Source of the DNA: Solirubrobacteraceae bacterium
GTDB lineage: Bacteria; Actinomycetota; Thermoleophilia; Solirubrobacterales; Solirubrobacteraceae
Direction of reading: 5' to 3'
DNA: 10,152 nt
Assembly (NCBI GenBank): GCA_030038955.1
Contig: JASHQV010000435.1
Coordinates: 1-10,152, forward strand
Shown: in pieces, positions 1-8,496 of the stretch
Layout of the letters: every line of letters starts with the position of its first letter
Position numbering within the stretch: position 1 is the stretch's first letter
The notes under the pieces: generated by a model
Databases searched by the model: none
Seen by the model: only the letters and a program-made list of their open reading frames with translations
Told to the model about the DNA's origin: nothing
Made by a program: the position numbers and the translations under genes

Positions 1-528
1 AACCTCGGGGTGGCGCATCGTGAACCCCTTCACGTGCGTCTCGTAGATGATCGTGTCGGCGAACGGCACCCGCGGCGGGTGGTCGTCCTCCCACGCGAAC
101 GCGTCGTCGATCACCACCGCCTTGGGGACGGCGACGGCGTCGTCCTCGTCGTCGCGCTCGAGGTCGAGGTCCTCGCCGTCGTTCGGAACGTACGGCAGCA
201 CGTTGGCCGCGTCCCACGCGACCACCCCGTCGATCGCCTTGGCGTACGGATCGATCAGCAGCTTGTCGGGGTTGAAGCGCAGTCCCGCCTCCGGCTCGTA
301 TGGCCCGTGCACGCGGAAGCCGTAGCGCTGCCCCGGCCCGACCCCGGGCAGGTAGCAGTGCCAGTTGAGCGCCCGCCGCTCCTCGACCGGCAGGCGCTGC
401 TCACGCCCGTCGGCGTCGAATAGGCACAGCTCGACCGCGTCGGCGTGCTCTGAGAACAGCGAGAAGTTCGTTCCCCCGCCGTCCCAGGTCGCCCCCAGCG
501 GGAACGGCTGTCCGGGCCAGATCTGCAT
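1..528 (-). CDS. glgX: Glycogen debranching enzyme GlgX, N-terminal part (cut by window edge)
   Basis: Isoamylase-type GH13 enzyme that hydrolyses alpha-1,6 branch points of glycogen in the cytoplasm. Only 176 codons are visible; family members are about 700 residues. The protein begins MQIWPGQPFPLGATWDG, followed by GTNFSLFSEHADAVELCLFD and an RYGFRVHGPYEPEAGLRFNP segment, which is the typical CBM48 domain of GlgX. The DTIIYETHVKGFT stretch near residue 165 is the entrance to the GH13 barrel. Catalytic residues lie outside the window. The ATG at 528 is preferred because it gives the usual family N terminus. An in-frame GTG at 573 would add 15 residues but lies inside a hairpin. No clear ribosome binding site precedes either. 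It is last in the visible operon, 146 nt after glgB, a wider gap than elsewhere in the cluster. Confidence 0.93.
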   Translation of the reverse strand, partial: MQIWPGQPFPLGATWDGGGTNFSLFSEHADAVELCLFDADGREQRLPVEERRALNWHCYLPGVGPGQRYGFRVHGPYEPEAGLRFNPDKLLIDPYAKAIDGVVAWDAANVLPYVPNDGEDLDLERDDEDDAVAVPKAVVIDDAFAWEDDHPPRVPFADTIIYETHVKGFTMRHPEV

Positions 529-572
529 CTGCGCGCCAACGATACTTTCAGGGTTCTCGATATGCGGGATCA

Positions 573-605
573 CGGCGTGGGCTCGCCGCAGCTACGCCCA
601 CGCCG
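573..605. repeat. Second perfect hairpin (10 bp), adjacent to the first
   Basis: The arm CGGCGTGGGC (573-582) is matched exactly by GCCCACGCCG (596-605) around a 13-nt loop. One base separates it from the hairpin at 607-639, and both structures are 33 nt long. Together they fill the middle of the 146-nt glgB-glgX gap. The rest of the gap (529-572 and 640-674) shows no gene, promoter or strong ribosome binding site that I can support. Confidence 0.7.
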
Positions 606-606
606 A

Positions 607-639
607 CGCCGCGCCGCAGCCGGTGAGCGCGGCGCGGCG
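607..639. repeat. Perfect 11-bp GC hairpin between glgB and glgX
   Basis: The arm CGCCGCGCCGC (607-617) is matched exactly by GCGGCGCGGCG (629-639) around an 11-nt loop. It starts about 35 nt after the glgB stop on the transcribed minus strand. No T-run follows, so a classical intrinsic terminator is not supported. RNA processing, mRNA stabilisation or partial attenuation before glgX are alternatives. Confidence 0.7.
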
Positions 640-674
640 CAGATGCCTGCTCGAGCACCTGCCCGGGCGCTTGC

Positions 675-2921
675 TCAGCGTCCCTCCGGAATCAGCCACA
701 AGGCCGCCAGCGGCGGCAACGTCAGCTCGGCCGAGAACTGCTGCCCGTGCCACGGGACCGGCCCCGCTGCGATCCCCCCGAGGTTGCCGACGTCGCCACC
801 GCCGTAGTGGCGCGAGTCGGTGTTGATCAGCTCTCGCCAGGCGCCGGGCCGCGGCAGCCCGAGGCGGTAGTGCTCGCGAACCACCGGCGACAGGTTCGCG
901 ACCAGCACGATCGGGCTGCTGTCCTCGCTGGAGCCGGCGCGCGCGAACGCCAGCACGTTGCTGTCGGCGTCGTTGGGCTCCAGCCAGGAGAAGCCGGCCG
1001 GGTCGGAGTCGAGCTGCCACAGTGCCGGCTGCTCGCGGTAGGCGCGGTTGAGGTCGCGCACCAGCGACTGGATGCCGGCGTGGTCGGCCTGCTCCAGCAG
1101 GTGCCAGTCCAACGAGCGCTCGTAGCTCCACTCGTCCGTTTGAGCGAACTCCTGGCCCATGAACAGCAGCTGCTTGCCGGGGTGCGCCCACATGTAGGCG
1201 TACAGGGCGCGCAGGTTGGCGAGCTTCTGCCAGTGGTCGCCGGCCATCTTCGCGTACAGCGAGCCCTTGCCGTGCACGACCTCGTCGTGCGACAGCGGCA
1301 GCACGAAGTTCTCGCTGAACGCGTACATCAGGCTGAACGTCAGCTCGTGGTGGTGGTAGCGACGGTAGATCGGGTCCTGCTCGAAGTAGCCGAGCGTGTC
1401 GTGCATCCAGCCCATGTTCCACTTGAAGCCGAAGCCGAGGCCGCCCAGGTAGGTGGGCCGCGACACCCCCGGCCACGCGGTCGACTCCTCGGCGGCCGTG
1501 ATCGCACCGGGCTCGCGGCCGTAGACGACCTCGTTGAGCTCCTTTAGGAACGAGACGGCATCGAGGTCCTCGCGGCCGCCGAACTCGTTCGGGACCCACT
1601 CGCCCTCACGGCGCGAGTAGTCGAGGTACAGCATCGACGCGACCGCATCGACGCGGATCCCGTCGGCGTGGTACTCGCGCAGCCAGAACAACGCGTTGGC
1701 GATCAGGAAGTTGCGCACCTCGTGGCGGCCGAAGTTGAACACCAGCGTGCCCCAGTCGGGGTGCGAGCCGCGGCGTGGGTCGGCGTGCTCGTAAAGCGCG
1801 GTGCCGTCGAACCGGGCGAGTGCGAAGTCGTCGCGCGGAAAGTGGGCGGGCACCCAGTCGAGGATCACGCCGACGTCGTGCGCGTGCATCCGCTCGACGA
1901 ACTGGCGTAGCTCGTCGGGCGTCCCGTAGCGCGGCGTCGGTGCGTAGTAGCCGGTCACCTGGTAGCCCCACGAGCCGCTGAACGGATGCGCCATCACCGG
2001 CAGCAGCTCGACGTGCGTGAAGCCCATGTCGGTGGCGTACGCCGACAGCTCCTCGGCCAGCTCCAGGTACGTGAGCGGGCGGTTACGCTCGAGCGTGTTC
2101 AGCCGCCAGGAGCCGAGGTGCACCTCGTAGATCGACAGTGGCCGCGCGAGCGCCGGCGCCTGCGCGCGTCGCTCGAGCCACTCGCGCTCGAGCTCGCCCC
2201 AGCGGTGGCGCGAGCGGCTGACGACCGAGGCCGTCTGCGGCGGCAGCTCCGCTTGGAACGCGTACGGGTCGGCCTTCAGGCGGATCTCGTGGGCCTCGGT
2301 GAGGATCTCGTACTTGTAGCGCTGTCCCTCCTCGATCTCCGGGATGAACAGCTCCCAGATGCCGCTCGCCCCGAGCGACCGCATCGGGTGCAGCCGCCCG
2401 TCCCACGAGTTGAAGTCCCCGACGACGCTGACCGCGCGGGCGGCCGGGGCCCACACCGCGAAGGCGGTGCCGGCCACGCTCGCAGCCGGCGTCCCGGGCT
2501 TGCCGGACTCGCCGGGGGTCCCCGGCGCCAGCGGCATCTCGCGAATGTGCGCGCCGAGCAGCTCGTACAGGCGCTCGTGCCGGCCTTCGCCGATCAGGTG
2601 CAGGTCGAGCTCGCCAAGCGTTGGCATGAACGCGTAGGGGTCGAGCAGCTCGAAGCTGCCGGACGCGCCGTAGTCGACCGCGAGGCGATAGCGCAGCGGC
2701 AGCTCGGCGCCGGCGACGAGGCCCTCGAACACGCCGGCCGGGTGGATCTGCTCGAGCGCCAGCTGATCGCCGCCGTCGAGCAGCGCCGTGACCGCGCGGG
2801 CGGCCGGGCGGTGCACGCGGATGCTGACTCCGTCCCGCGCCGGGTGGGCTCCCAGGACCGCGTGCGGGTCGGGATGCTCGCGATGGACGATCGCCTCGAT
2901 CTGATCGGTGGCGGTGCTCAC
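675..2921 (-). CDS. glgB: 1,4-alpha-glucan branching enzyme GlgB
   Basis: Cuts alpha-1,4 chains and rejoins them as alpha-1,6 branches; GH13, cytoplasmic. The 748-residue length is near the usual 730. An N-terminal N1 domain (about 10-125) is followed by CBM48 (about 150-235, with GTAFAVWAPAARAVSVVGDFN), the GH13 barrel (about 260-620) and the C-terminal beta domain. Expected catalytic residues are D425 in GIRVDAVASM, E478 in TAAEEST and D546 in LSHDEVVHGKGS; their 53- and 68-residue spacing agrees with E. coli GlgB as I recall it. The GTG start at 2921 overlaps the mak stop (GTGA), has no clear ribosome binding site, and is probably translationally coupled to mak. A collagen-like linker, APGTPGESGKPGTPAAS (about 132-148), sits between N1 and CBM48 and is unusual for the family. 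In the GlgE pathway this enzyme branches the linear glucan made by GlgE. Confidence 0.97.
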   Translation of the reverse strand: MSTATDQIEAIVHREHPDPHAVLGAHPARDGVSIRVHRPAARAVTALLDGGDQLALEQIHPAGVFEGLVAGAELPLRYRLAVDYGASGSFELLDPYAFMPTLGELDLHLIGEGRHERLYELLGAHIREMPLAPGTPGESGKPGTPAASVAGTAFAVWAPAARAVSVVGDFNSWDGRLHPMRSLGASGIWELFIPEIEEGQRYKYEILTEAHEIRLKADPYAFQAELPPQTASVVSRSRHRWGELEREWLERRAQAPALARPLSIYEVHLGSWRLNTLERNRPLTYLELAEELSAYATDMGFTHVELLPVMAHPFSGSWGYQVTGYYAPTPRYGTPDELRQFVERMHAHDVGVILDWVPAHFPRDDFALARFDGTALYEHADPRRGSHPDWGTLVFNFGRHEVRNFLIANALFWLREYHADGIRVDAVASMLYLDYSRREGEWVPNEFGGREDLDAVSFLKELNEVVYGREPGAITAAEESTAWPGVSRPTYLGGLGFGFKWNMGWMHDTLGYFEQDPIYRRYHHHELTFSLMYAFSENFVLPLSHDEVVHGKGSLYAKMAGDHWQKLANLRALYAYMWAHPGKQLLFMGQEFAQTDEWSYERSLDWHLLEQADHAGIQSLVRDLNRAYREQPALWQLDSDPAGFSWLEPNDADSNVLAFARAGSSEDSSPIVLVANLSPVVREHYRLGLPRPGAWRELINTDSRHYGGGDVGNLGGIAAGPVPWHGQQFSAELTLPPLAALWLIPEGR
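2510..2527. repeat. 18-bp palindrome in the glgB N1/CBM48 linker
   Basis: CGCCGGGG and CCCCGGCG flank a 2-bp centre. The palindrome encodes part of the APGTPGESG linker of glgB. Arms of this size can arise by chance in DNA this GC-rich, so by itself it is weak; the interest is that it coincides with a non-conserved linker. Confidence 0.4.
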
Positions 2922-4471
2922 GCGGTGTCCAGCAGTCGCACGATCCCGGCGACTGGGATCGACACCCAGTCGGGGCGGTTGTCGAGCTCGTAGCGCAGCT
3001 CGTAGATCGCCTTCTCCAGCTCGTACACCGCCAGCAGGTTCTGGATCGCGGCTTCGCCGGTCGGCAGCAGCGCCGGGTCGACCCCGCCCAAGTAGGCCTC
3101 CAGGAACCGCAGCCGCGCCTCCTGCTCGAGCTCGGGCGGCGGCGTGTAGCCCCGCAGGCGCTCGACCGCCGAGCTGACGTACGCGAACGACCGCAGCATG
3201 CTGGCGACGTCGCGCAGCGGCGAGCGCTTCTGGCGGCGCTCGGGCAGCGGCCGCGCGGGCTCACCCTCGAAGTCGATGATCACCCAGCCATTTGGGCCGT
3301 ACAGGGTCTGCCCGAGGTGGTAGTCGCCGTGGATCCGGATCTGGTTGCCGCCGGCCCCAACCTGGGCGCGCGCGGCGAGGCGCTCGCGCACGTCCTCGCC
3401 ACGACCGGCGATCGGCGCCAGGCGCTCGTCGTCGGGCAGGCGCAGGAACATCTGCTCGATCTCCTCGTCGACCGTGGCGGTCAGCAGCGCCAGCGCCTCC
3501 GGGCTCGGCTCCTCGGGCGAGAACGCGGGGTCGCCGGGGTCGGAAGCGAGTGCGTCGTGCATCTCGGCGGTGGCGGCTCCGAGCGCGCCGAGCCGCTCGA
3601 GGAACGTGTCGGGTCTCGAGACCACCTGCTCGAGCGCCAGCGTCCAGCCGTCGCGGGCGCCCGGGATGAACGCTTGCAGGACCCCGAGGGTGCCGGCCAG
3701 CGCCGTTCCTTCGTACTCGTACCAGCCCTGCAGCGGGGCGATGTTGGCGAAGCCACGGCCGGTCAGGAAGCGGAGCATCTCGAGGTCGGGGTTGATCCCC
3801 GGCTCGATCTTGCGGAACACCTTGAGCACGTGCCGTCCGTCGAACACCAACGAGGAGTTCGACTGCTCCACCCCGACCGTCAGCACCTCGGTTCGATCGC
3901 TGACGCTGATCCCGTCGTCGAGCGAGCGGAAGCTGAACTGACCCTCGTCGGTGGTCAGCTCACCGCCCTCTTGGATGCGGCGCAGCAGCTCGCGTGCGTG
4001 GACCGGGTCGAGCAGCGCGTCGTACGCGACGAGGCCGTCGCTGCTGGCGATCGGGGGGGGCGGCGGATCCGGCGCACGGGCGCCGGATCCGCCGCCCCCC
4101 CGGGTGTTCGCGGGCCCGCCGCTGGCCCCGGATCCGCCGCCCTCCCGGGTGTCGGCGGGCCCGCTGCTGGCGCCGGATCCGCCGCCCCGCGCCAGCCCCA
4201 GCGGCAGCTGGTAGAGCTCGTGCGTCCCCTGTGCGAACCGCGCCTGCGCCAGCGCCAGGATCAGCGTCGGACTACGCCGCAGTGCCACCTGCTCGACGAT
4301 CTCGATTCCCGTCACGGGCCGCGTCTTCGAGGCGTACCAGCGCTGCTCTGACATCCACTCGCGCAGGCTCGGACAGTCCAGCAACCGCGCCAGCTCATCG
4401 GCCGAGTAGCCGCTCGCCGCCTCGGTCGGATCGCGGCGCGCGGGCTCTGCACGCTCGACCGGCTCAGGCAT
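2918..4471 (-). CDS. mak: Maltokinase (maltose to maltose 1-phosphate), Mak/Pep2
   Basis: ATP-dependent kinase making maltose 1-phosphate, the GlgE donor. The 517-residue protein has an N-terminal cap with SLREWMSEQRWYASKTRPV (about 35-53), an ATP-lobe lysine in VLKVFR (K217), the catalytic loop HGDYHLGQTL (381-390) and the metal-binding VIIDFEGEPARPLPERR (397-413, D400). It ends with the RLRFLEAYLGGVDPALLP and ELEKAIYELRYEL helices typical of the family. It is longer than the roughly 450-residue mycobacterial enzyme, mainly because of a three-unit Gly/Ser/Pro repeat at residues 96-140. The chosen start is ATG 4471 (MPEPVERAEP); ATG 4477 (MQMPEP) is equally possible. No strong ribosome binding site directly precedes either, and a mini-ORF ends across this start. 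In many bacteria Mak is fused to TreS; here the two are separate neighbours. Its TGA overlaps the glgB GTG by 4 nt. Confidence 0.95.
   Translation of the reverse strand: MPEPVERAEPARRDPTEAASGYSADELARLLDCPSLREWMSEQRWYASKTRPVTGIEIVEQVALRRSPTLILALAQARFAQGTHELYQLPLGLARGGGSGASSGPADTREGGGSGASGGPANTRGGGGSGARAPDPPPPPIASSDGLVAYDALLDPVHARELLRRIQEGGELTTDEGQFSFRSLDDGISVSDRTEVLTVGVEQSNSSLVFDGRHVLKVFRKIEPGINPDLEMLRFLTGRGFANIAPLQGWYEYEGTALAGTLGVLQAFIPGARDGWTLALEQVVSRPDTFLERLGALGAATAEMHDALASDPGDPAFSPEEPSPEALALLTATVDEEIEQMFLRLPDDERLAPIAGRGEDVRERLAARAQVGAGGNQIRIHGDYHLGQTLYGPNGWVIIDFEGEPARPLPERRQKRSPLRDVASMLRSFAYVSSAVERLRGYTPPPELEQEARLRFLEAYLGGVDPALLPTGEAAIQNLLAVYELEKAIYELRYELDNRPDWVSIPVAGIVRLLDTA
4052..4186 (-). 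repeat. Three 45-nt in-frame tandem repeats within mak
   Basis: On the coding strand three consecutive 45-nt units encode GGGSGASSGPADTRE (4186-4142), GGGSGASGGPANTRG (4141-4097) and GGGSGARAPDPPPPP (4096-4052). Units 1 and 2 differ at 5 of 45 bases. Each begins GGCGGCGGATCCGG. Unit 3 keeps the head but its second half is the inverted complement of that head. The block is a flexible insertion in the cap region, between the LYQLPLGLA strand and the GLVAYDALLDP segment. Its function is unknown; it probably arose by minisatellite expansion. Confidence 0.9.
4054..4101. repeat. Perfect 22-bp inverted repeat with 4-nt loop inside mak
   Basis: Bases 4054-4075 and 4080-4101 are exact reverse complements around ACGG (4076-4079). 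Each arm combines a seven-base G or C run with GGCGGATCCGGCGC-type sequence. The mak mRNA would form a very stable hairpin here, near codons 124-139. It contains an 8-G run (4053-4060), a possible sequencing or slippage hazard, but the reading frame is intact on both sides. Confidence 0.92.
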
Positions 4472-4494
4472 CTGCATTCGGGTTCTCGATGGAC

Positions 4495-4510
<16 letters not shown>
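4454..4510 (-). repeat. 31-bp-period tandem duplication at the treS-mak junction
   Basis: On the minus strand, 4510-4485 and 4479-4454 match at 22 of 26 bases, offset by 31. Both copies contain GCAGATGCCTGAG. In each copy an ATG (4502 or 4471) overlaps a TGA lying in another frame. Because 31 is not a multiple of three, the first ATG cannot continue into mak, whereas the second is the mak start. Confidence 0.85.
4464..4502 (-). CDS. Possible 12-residue leader mini-ORF before mak
   Basis: ATG at 4502 opens MPESIENPNADA and stops at TGA 4464-4466, just inside mak, so it overlaps the mak start by 8 nt. The same geometry exists between the treS stop and this ATG. An alternative GTG start at 4508 adds two residues (VQ). 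A purine-rich GGAGGAAGAGGGG (4528-4516) lies upstream and is better placed for this mini-ORF than for mak, suggesting translation may reinitiate at mak. No family is recognisable. It may equally be an untranslated by-product of the duplication. Confidence 0.3.
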
Positions 4511-6318
<1,808 letters not shown>

Positions 6319-6320
6319 GA

Positions 6321-6380
6321 TCAGGCGAGCTTCGCGAGCTTGCCGTGTGACTCGGGCTGGGGCTGCGCGGACCTGGTCAC
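6321..6380 (-). CDS. Possible 19-residue mini-ORF bridging glgE and treS
   Basis: GTG at 6380 overlaps the glgE stop as GTGA, the same arrangement as mak-glgB. The frame reads VTRSAQPQPESHGKLAKLA and stops at TGA 6321-6323, two bases before the treS ATG. It would let ribosomes pass from glgE to treS without a gap. An AAGCTCGC direct repeat lies near its end. No family is recognisable, and chance is a real possibility for so short a frame. Confidence 0.25.
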   Translation of the reverse strand: MTRSAQPQPESHGKLAKLA

Positions 6381-8449
6381 GCGGCCTCCACAAGGTTGAC
6401 GTGCGCCTGGTGCACGCCCGGCTCGAGGCGCACGTAGTTGCGCCCCAGCCGCCACTCGTAGCGCTCGCCCGACAGCAGATCGCGCACGCTGAACACGGGC
6501 GGCAGCCCAAGCTGGGCGGGCACCACCGCCAGTCCCTCCTGGGCGCTGTGGGGATCGAGGTTGACGACCGTGATCACGCTGTTCGCGCCGGTCTGCTTGA
6601 CATATGCGATCAGCGCCTCGTTCTCGGTGCTGAGGAAGCTGACGTTGTCGAGCTGCTGCAGCGCCGGCTGCTCGCGCCGGGCGAGGTTCAGGCGCTTGAC
6701 CATCGGCAGCAGCACCCCGTCGAGGGTGCGCTCGCGCAGCTCGTACTTCTCGGAGTGCAGGTACTCCTCGGAGCCTGCGCGCACGGCCACGTTCTCGATC
6801 TTCTCAAAGCCGCTGTAGATGCCGTAGCTGGGGCTCAGCGTCGCCGCCAGCACGAGCCGCGCCTCAAACGCCGGGCGCCCGCCGCGCTGCAGATACTCGT
6901 GCAGGATGTCGGGCGTGTTCGCGAAGAAGTTGGGACGGAGGTAGTCCTGCTCACCGGAGCGGGCCAGCTCGAGCACGTACTCGGTCAGCTCCGAGCGGGA
7001 GTTCTTCCAGGTGAAGTACGTGTACGACTGGGTGAACCCGATCTTCGCCAGGTGGCGCATCATCGCCCGCCGCGTGAACGCCTCGGCGAGGAAGATCACA
7101 TCGCGGTCCTCGGCATGCACCTGCTCGATCAGCCACGCCCAGAAGGCGGCAGGCTTCGTGTGCGGGTTGTCGACCCGGAACACCTTGACGCCGCAGCGCA
7201 CCCACTGCAGCACGACCTGCAGCAGCGCCTCCCACAGGTTGCGCCAGTCCTGCGTGTCCCAGTTGACGTTGTAGATGTCCTGGTAGCGCTTGGGCGGGTT
7301 CTCCGCGTACTTGAGCGTGCCATCGGGGCGGTGGTGGAACCACTCGGGATGCTCGCGCAGCCACGGGTGGTCGGCCGAGCACTGGATCGCGAAGTCGAGC
7401 GCGATGTCGATCTCCAGCTTGTGCGCGGCACGGGTCAGCGAGCGCAGATCGTCGATCGTTCCCAGCCCCGGGTCGATCGCGTCGTGACCGCCGTTCGCGT
7501 TGCCGATCGCCCACGGCGATCCGGGATCGTCGGGCGCCGCGATCAGCGCGTTGTCACGCCCCTTGCGGTTGCTCGTGCCGATCGGGTGGATCGGCGTCAG
7601 GTAGACGACGTCGAAGCCGAGCTCGGCGAGCCGCGGCAGCTGCGCTTCGACGCCCCGCAGCCCGCCCCACGAGCGTGGGAACAGCTCGTACCAGGAGCCG
7701 AACCGCGCCCGCACGCGGTCGACCTCGAGCGCCAGTGGTTCGAGGCTGGTGGCGCCGTCGCGCTCCTGGGCGCGCTCCACCGCCGCGTACAGCGCCTCGT
7801 CGAGGGCAGCGGCGTGGCGGTGGGCTGCGTTCGCGCCGCCGTCCTCGAGGATCGCCAGCGCCCGCTGGATCAGCACGCGGTCGCGCTGGACGGTCGCACG
7901 TTGCTCGGCGCCGCGCAGCAGCTCGACTCCTTCCGACAGCTCCCCCGCGAGCCAGCCGCCCGCTCGGCTTCCTGGCTCGCCCGATTGGGCGGCGCTCGCG
8001 TCATCCGGCTGATCGGCCCGGCCGGCCTCGAGCTTGCGTCGCAGCTCGTCGCGCCACGTCCCGAACCGGTCGGTCCACGCCTCGAACGTGTACTGCCAGC
8101 GTCCGGCCACGTCGACCTCGAAGCTGCCGGCCCACCGCACTCCGTCCTGATCGGCGTCGATCCGGTGCAGCTCGCACTCCCGCCAGCGGCGGCTCTGTCC
8201 ATCCGCCGGCCGGTACTTGACGACCGCACGCAGCAGCTCGTGACCGTCGCGGAAGATGTCCGCCGACACCTCGACGACGTCGCCGACGCAGCGCTTCACC
8301 GGGTAGCGCCCGAGGTCGACTGCCGGGGCCGGGTACTGGATCACGATCCGGCTCGGCGGCCGCTTGCGCGAGTCCGGTCCGCGTGCCACCGCGCGGGCAA
8401 CGGTCTGCGTCGCGGCGACGATGTCAGCTTGCGAGGCTCGTCGGCTCAC
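6377..8449 (-). CDS. glgE: Alpha-1,4-glucan:maltose-1-phosphate maltosyltransferase GlgE
   Basis: Uses maltose 1-phosphate to extend alpha-1,4-glucan by two glucoses and releases phosphate; GH13_3, cytoplasmic homodimer in studied relatives. It has 690 residues, the usual size. The N-terminal domain (about 33-135) includes RIVIQYPAPAVDLGRYPVK and VAGRWQYTFEAWTDRFGTWRDEL, and is followed by a helical segment (about 165-240). The barrel begins at ARFGSWYELFPRSWGG. Diagnostic blocks are GSPWAIGNANGGHDAIDPGLGT, YAENPPKRYQDIYN, VFRVDNPHTKP with nucleophile D427, FLAEAFTRR with E456, and FANTPDILHEYLQ with D514. Residues 145-165 form a low-complexity linker. GTG 8449 is preceded by GAAGGG at short spacing. 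It is the first gene of the minus-strand operon and divergent from malQ, so it is probably controlled from the 47-bp shared gap. Confidence 0.97.
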   Translation of the reverse strand: MSRRASQADIVAATQTVARAVARGPDSRKRPPSRIVIQYPAPAVDLGRYPVKRCVGDVVEVSADIFRDGHELLRAVVKYRPADGQSRRWRECELHRIDADQDGVRWAGSFEVDVAGRWQYTFEAWTDRFGTWRDELRRKLEAGRADQPDDASAAQSGEPGSRAGGWLAGELSEGVELLRGAEQRATVQRDRVLIQRALAILEDGGANAAHRHAAALDEALYAAVERAQERDGATSLEPLALEVDRVRARFGSWYELFPRSWGGLRGVEAQLPRLAELGFDVVYLTPIHPIGTSNRKGRDNALIAAPDDPGSPWAIGNANGGHDAIDPGLGTIDDLRSLTRAAHKLEIDIALDFAIQCSADHPWLREHPEWFHHRPDGTLKYAENPPKRYQDIYNVNWDTQDWRNLWEALLQVVLQWVRCGVKVFRVDNPHTKPAAFWAWLIEQVHAEDRDVIFLAEAFTRRAMMRHLAKIGFTQSYTYFTWKNSRSELTEYVLELARSGEQDYLRPNFFANTPDILHEYLQRGGRPAFEARLVLAATLSPSYGIYSGFEKIENVAVRAGSEEYLHSEKYELRERTLDGVLLPMVKRLNLARREQPALQQLDNVSFLSTENEALIAYVKQTGANSVITVVNLDPHSAQEGLAVVPAQLGLPPVFSVRDLLSGERYEWRLGRNYVRLEPGVHQAHVNLVEAA

Positions 8450-8455
8450 TTGCCC

Positions 8456-8480
8456 TTCAACATAACCGGGTTGTGGTGAA
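8456..8480. promoter_or_regulatory. 25-bp near-palindrome in the glgE/malQ divergent gap (candidate operator)
   Basis: TTCAACATAACC (8456-8467) and GGTTGTGGTGAA (8469-8480) are inverted repeats around a single G, with 10 of 12 positions paired. Two further pairs lie just outside (8453-8483 and 8454-8482). It sits in the only locally AT-richer stretch of this area, between the two divergent start codons. Symmetry, size and position fit a binding site for a dimeric sugar-responsive repressor or activator controlling both transcripts. No regulator gene is in the window, so the protein is unknown. Confidence 0.55.
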
Positions 8481-8487
8481 CGGTAAA
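8459..8487 (-). promoter_or_regulatory. Possible glgE promoter giving a near-leaderless transcript
   Basis: On the minus strand TTTACC (8487-8482) resembles a -35 box and TATGTT (8464-8459) a -10 box, each matching about 4 of 6 consensus bases, with a 17-bp spacer. Transcription would start at or within a few bases of GTG 8449. The palindrome at 8456-8480 covers the spacer and -10, where a repressor would block RNA polymerase. Actinobacterial promoters are degenerate, so this is tentative. Confidence 0.3.
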
Positions 8488-8496
8488 CAGCGCGGG

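Noticed and set aside
573..639. Rho-independent terminator
   Set aside because: The hairpins are perfect but neither is followed by a T-run on either strand, and glgX follows in the same direction.
4053..4101. Frameshift at the 8-G and 7-C homopolymer runs in mak
   Set aside because: The maltokinase frame is continuous with conserved sequence on both sides, so no net frameshift exists in this sequence.
6319..6510. treS starting upstream of 6318
   Set aside because: The frame would run through the conserved C-terminal coding region of glgE; ATG 6318 already gives a normal-length TreS.
7947..7980. 9-bp inverted repeat in the glgE linker as a functional element
   Set aside because: Arms of this size with a 16-nt loop are expected a few times by chance in 10 kb of DNA this GC-rich; it is kept only as part of the linker pattern.
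8383..8496. malQ start at 8383
   Set aside because: It would overlap the start of glgE and the divergent promoter region, and it adds an unconserved Arg-rich segment.
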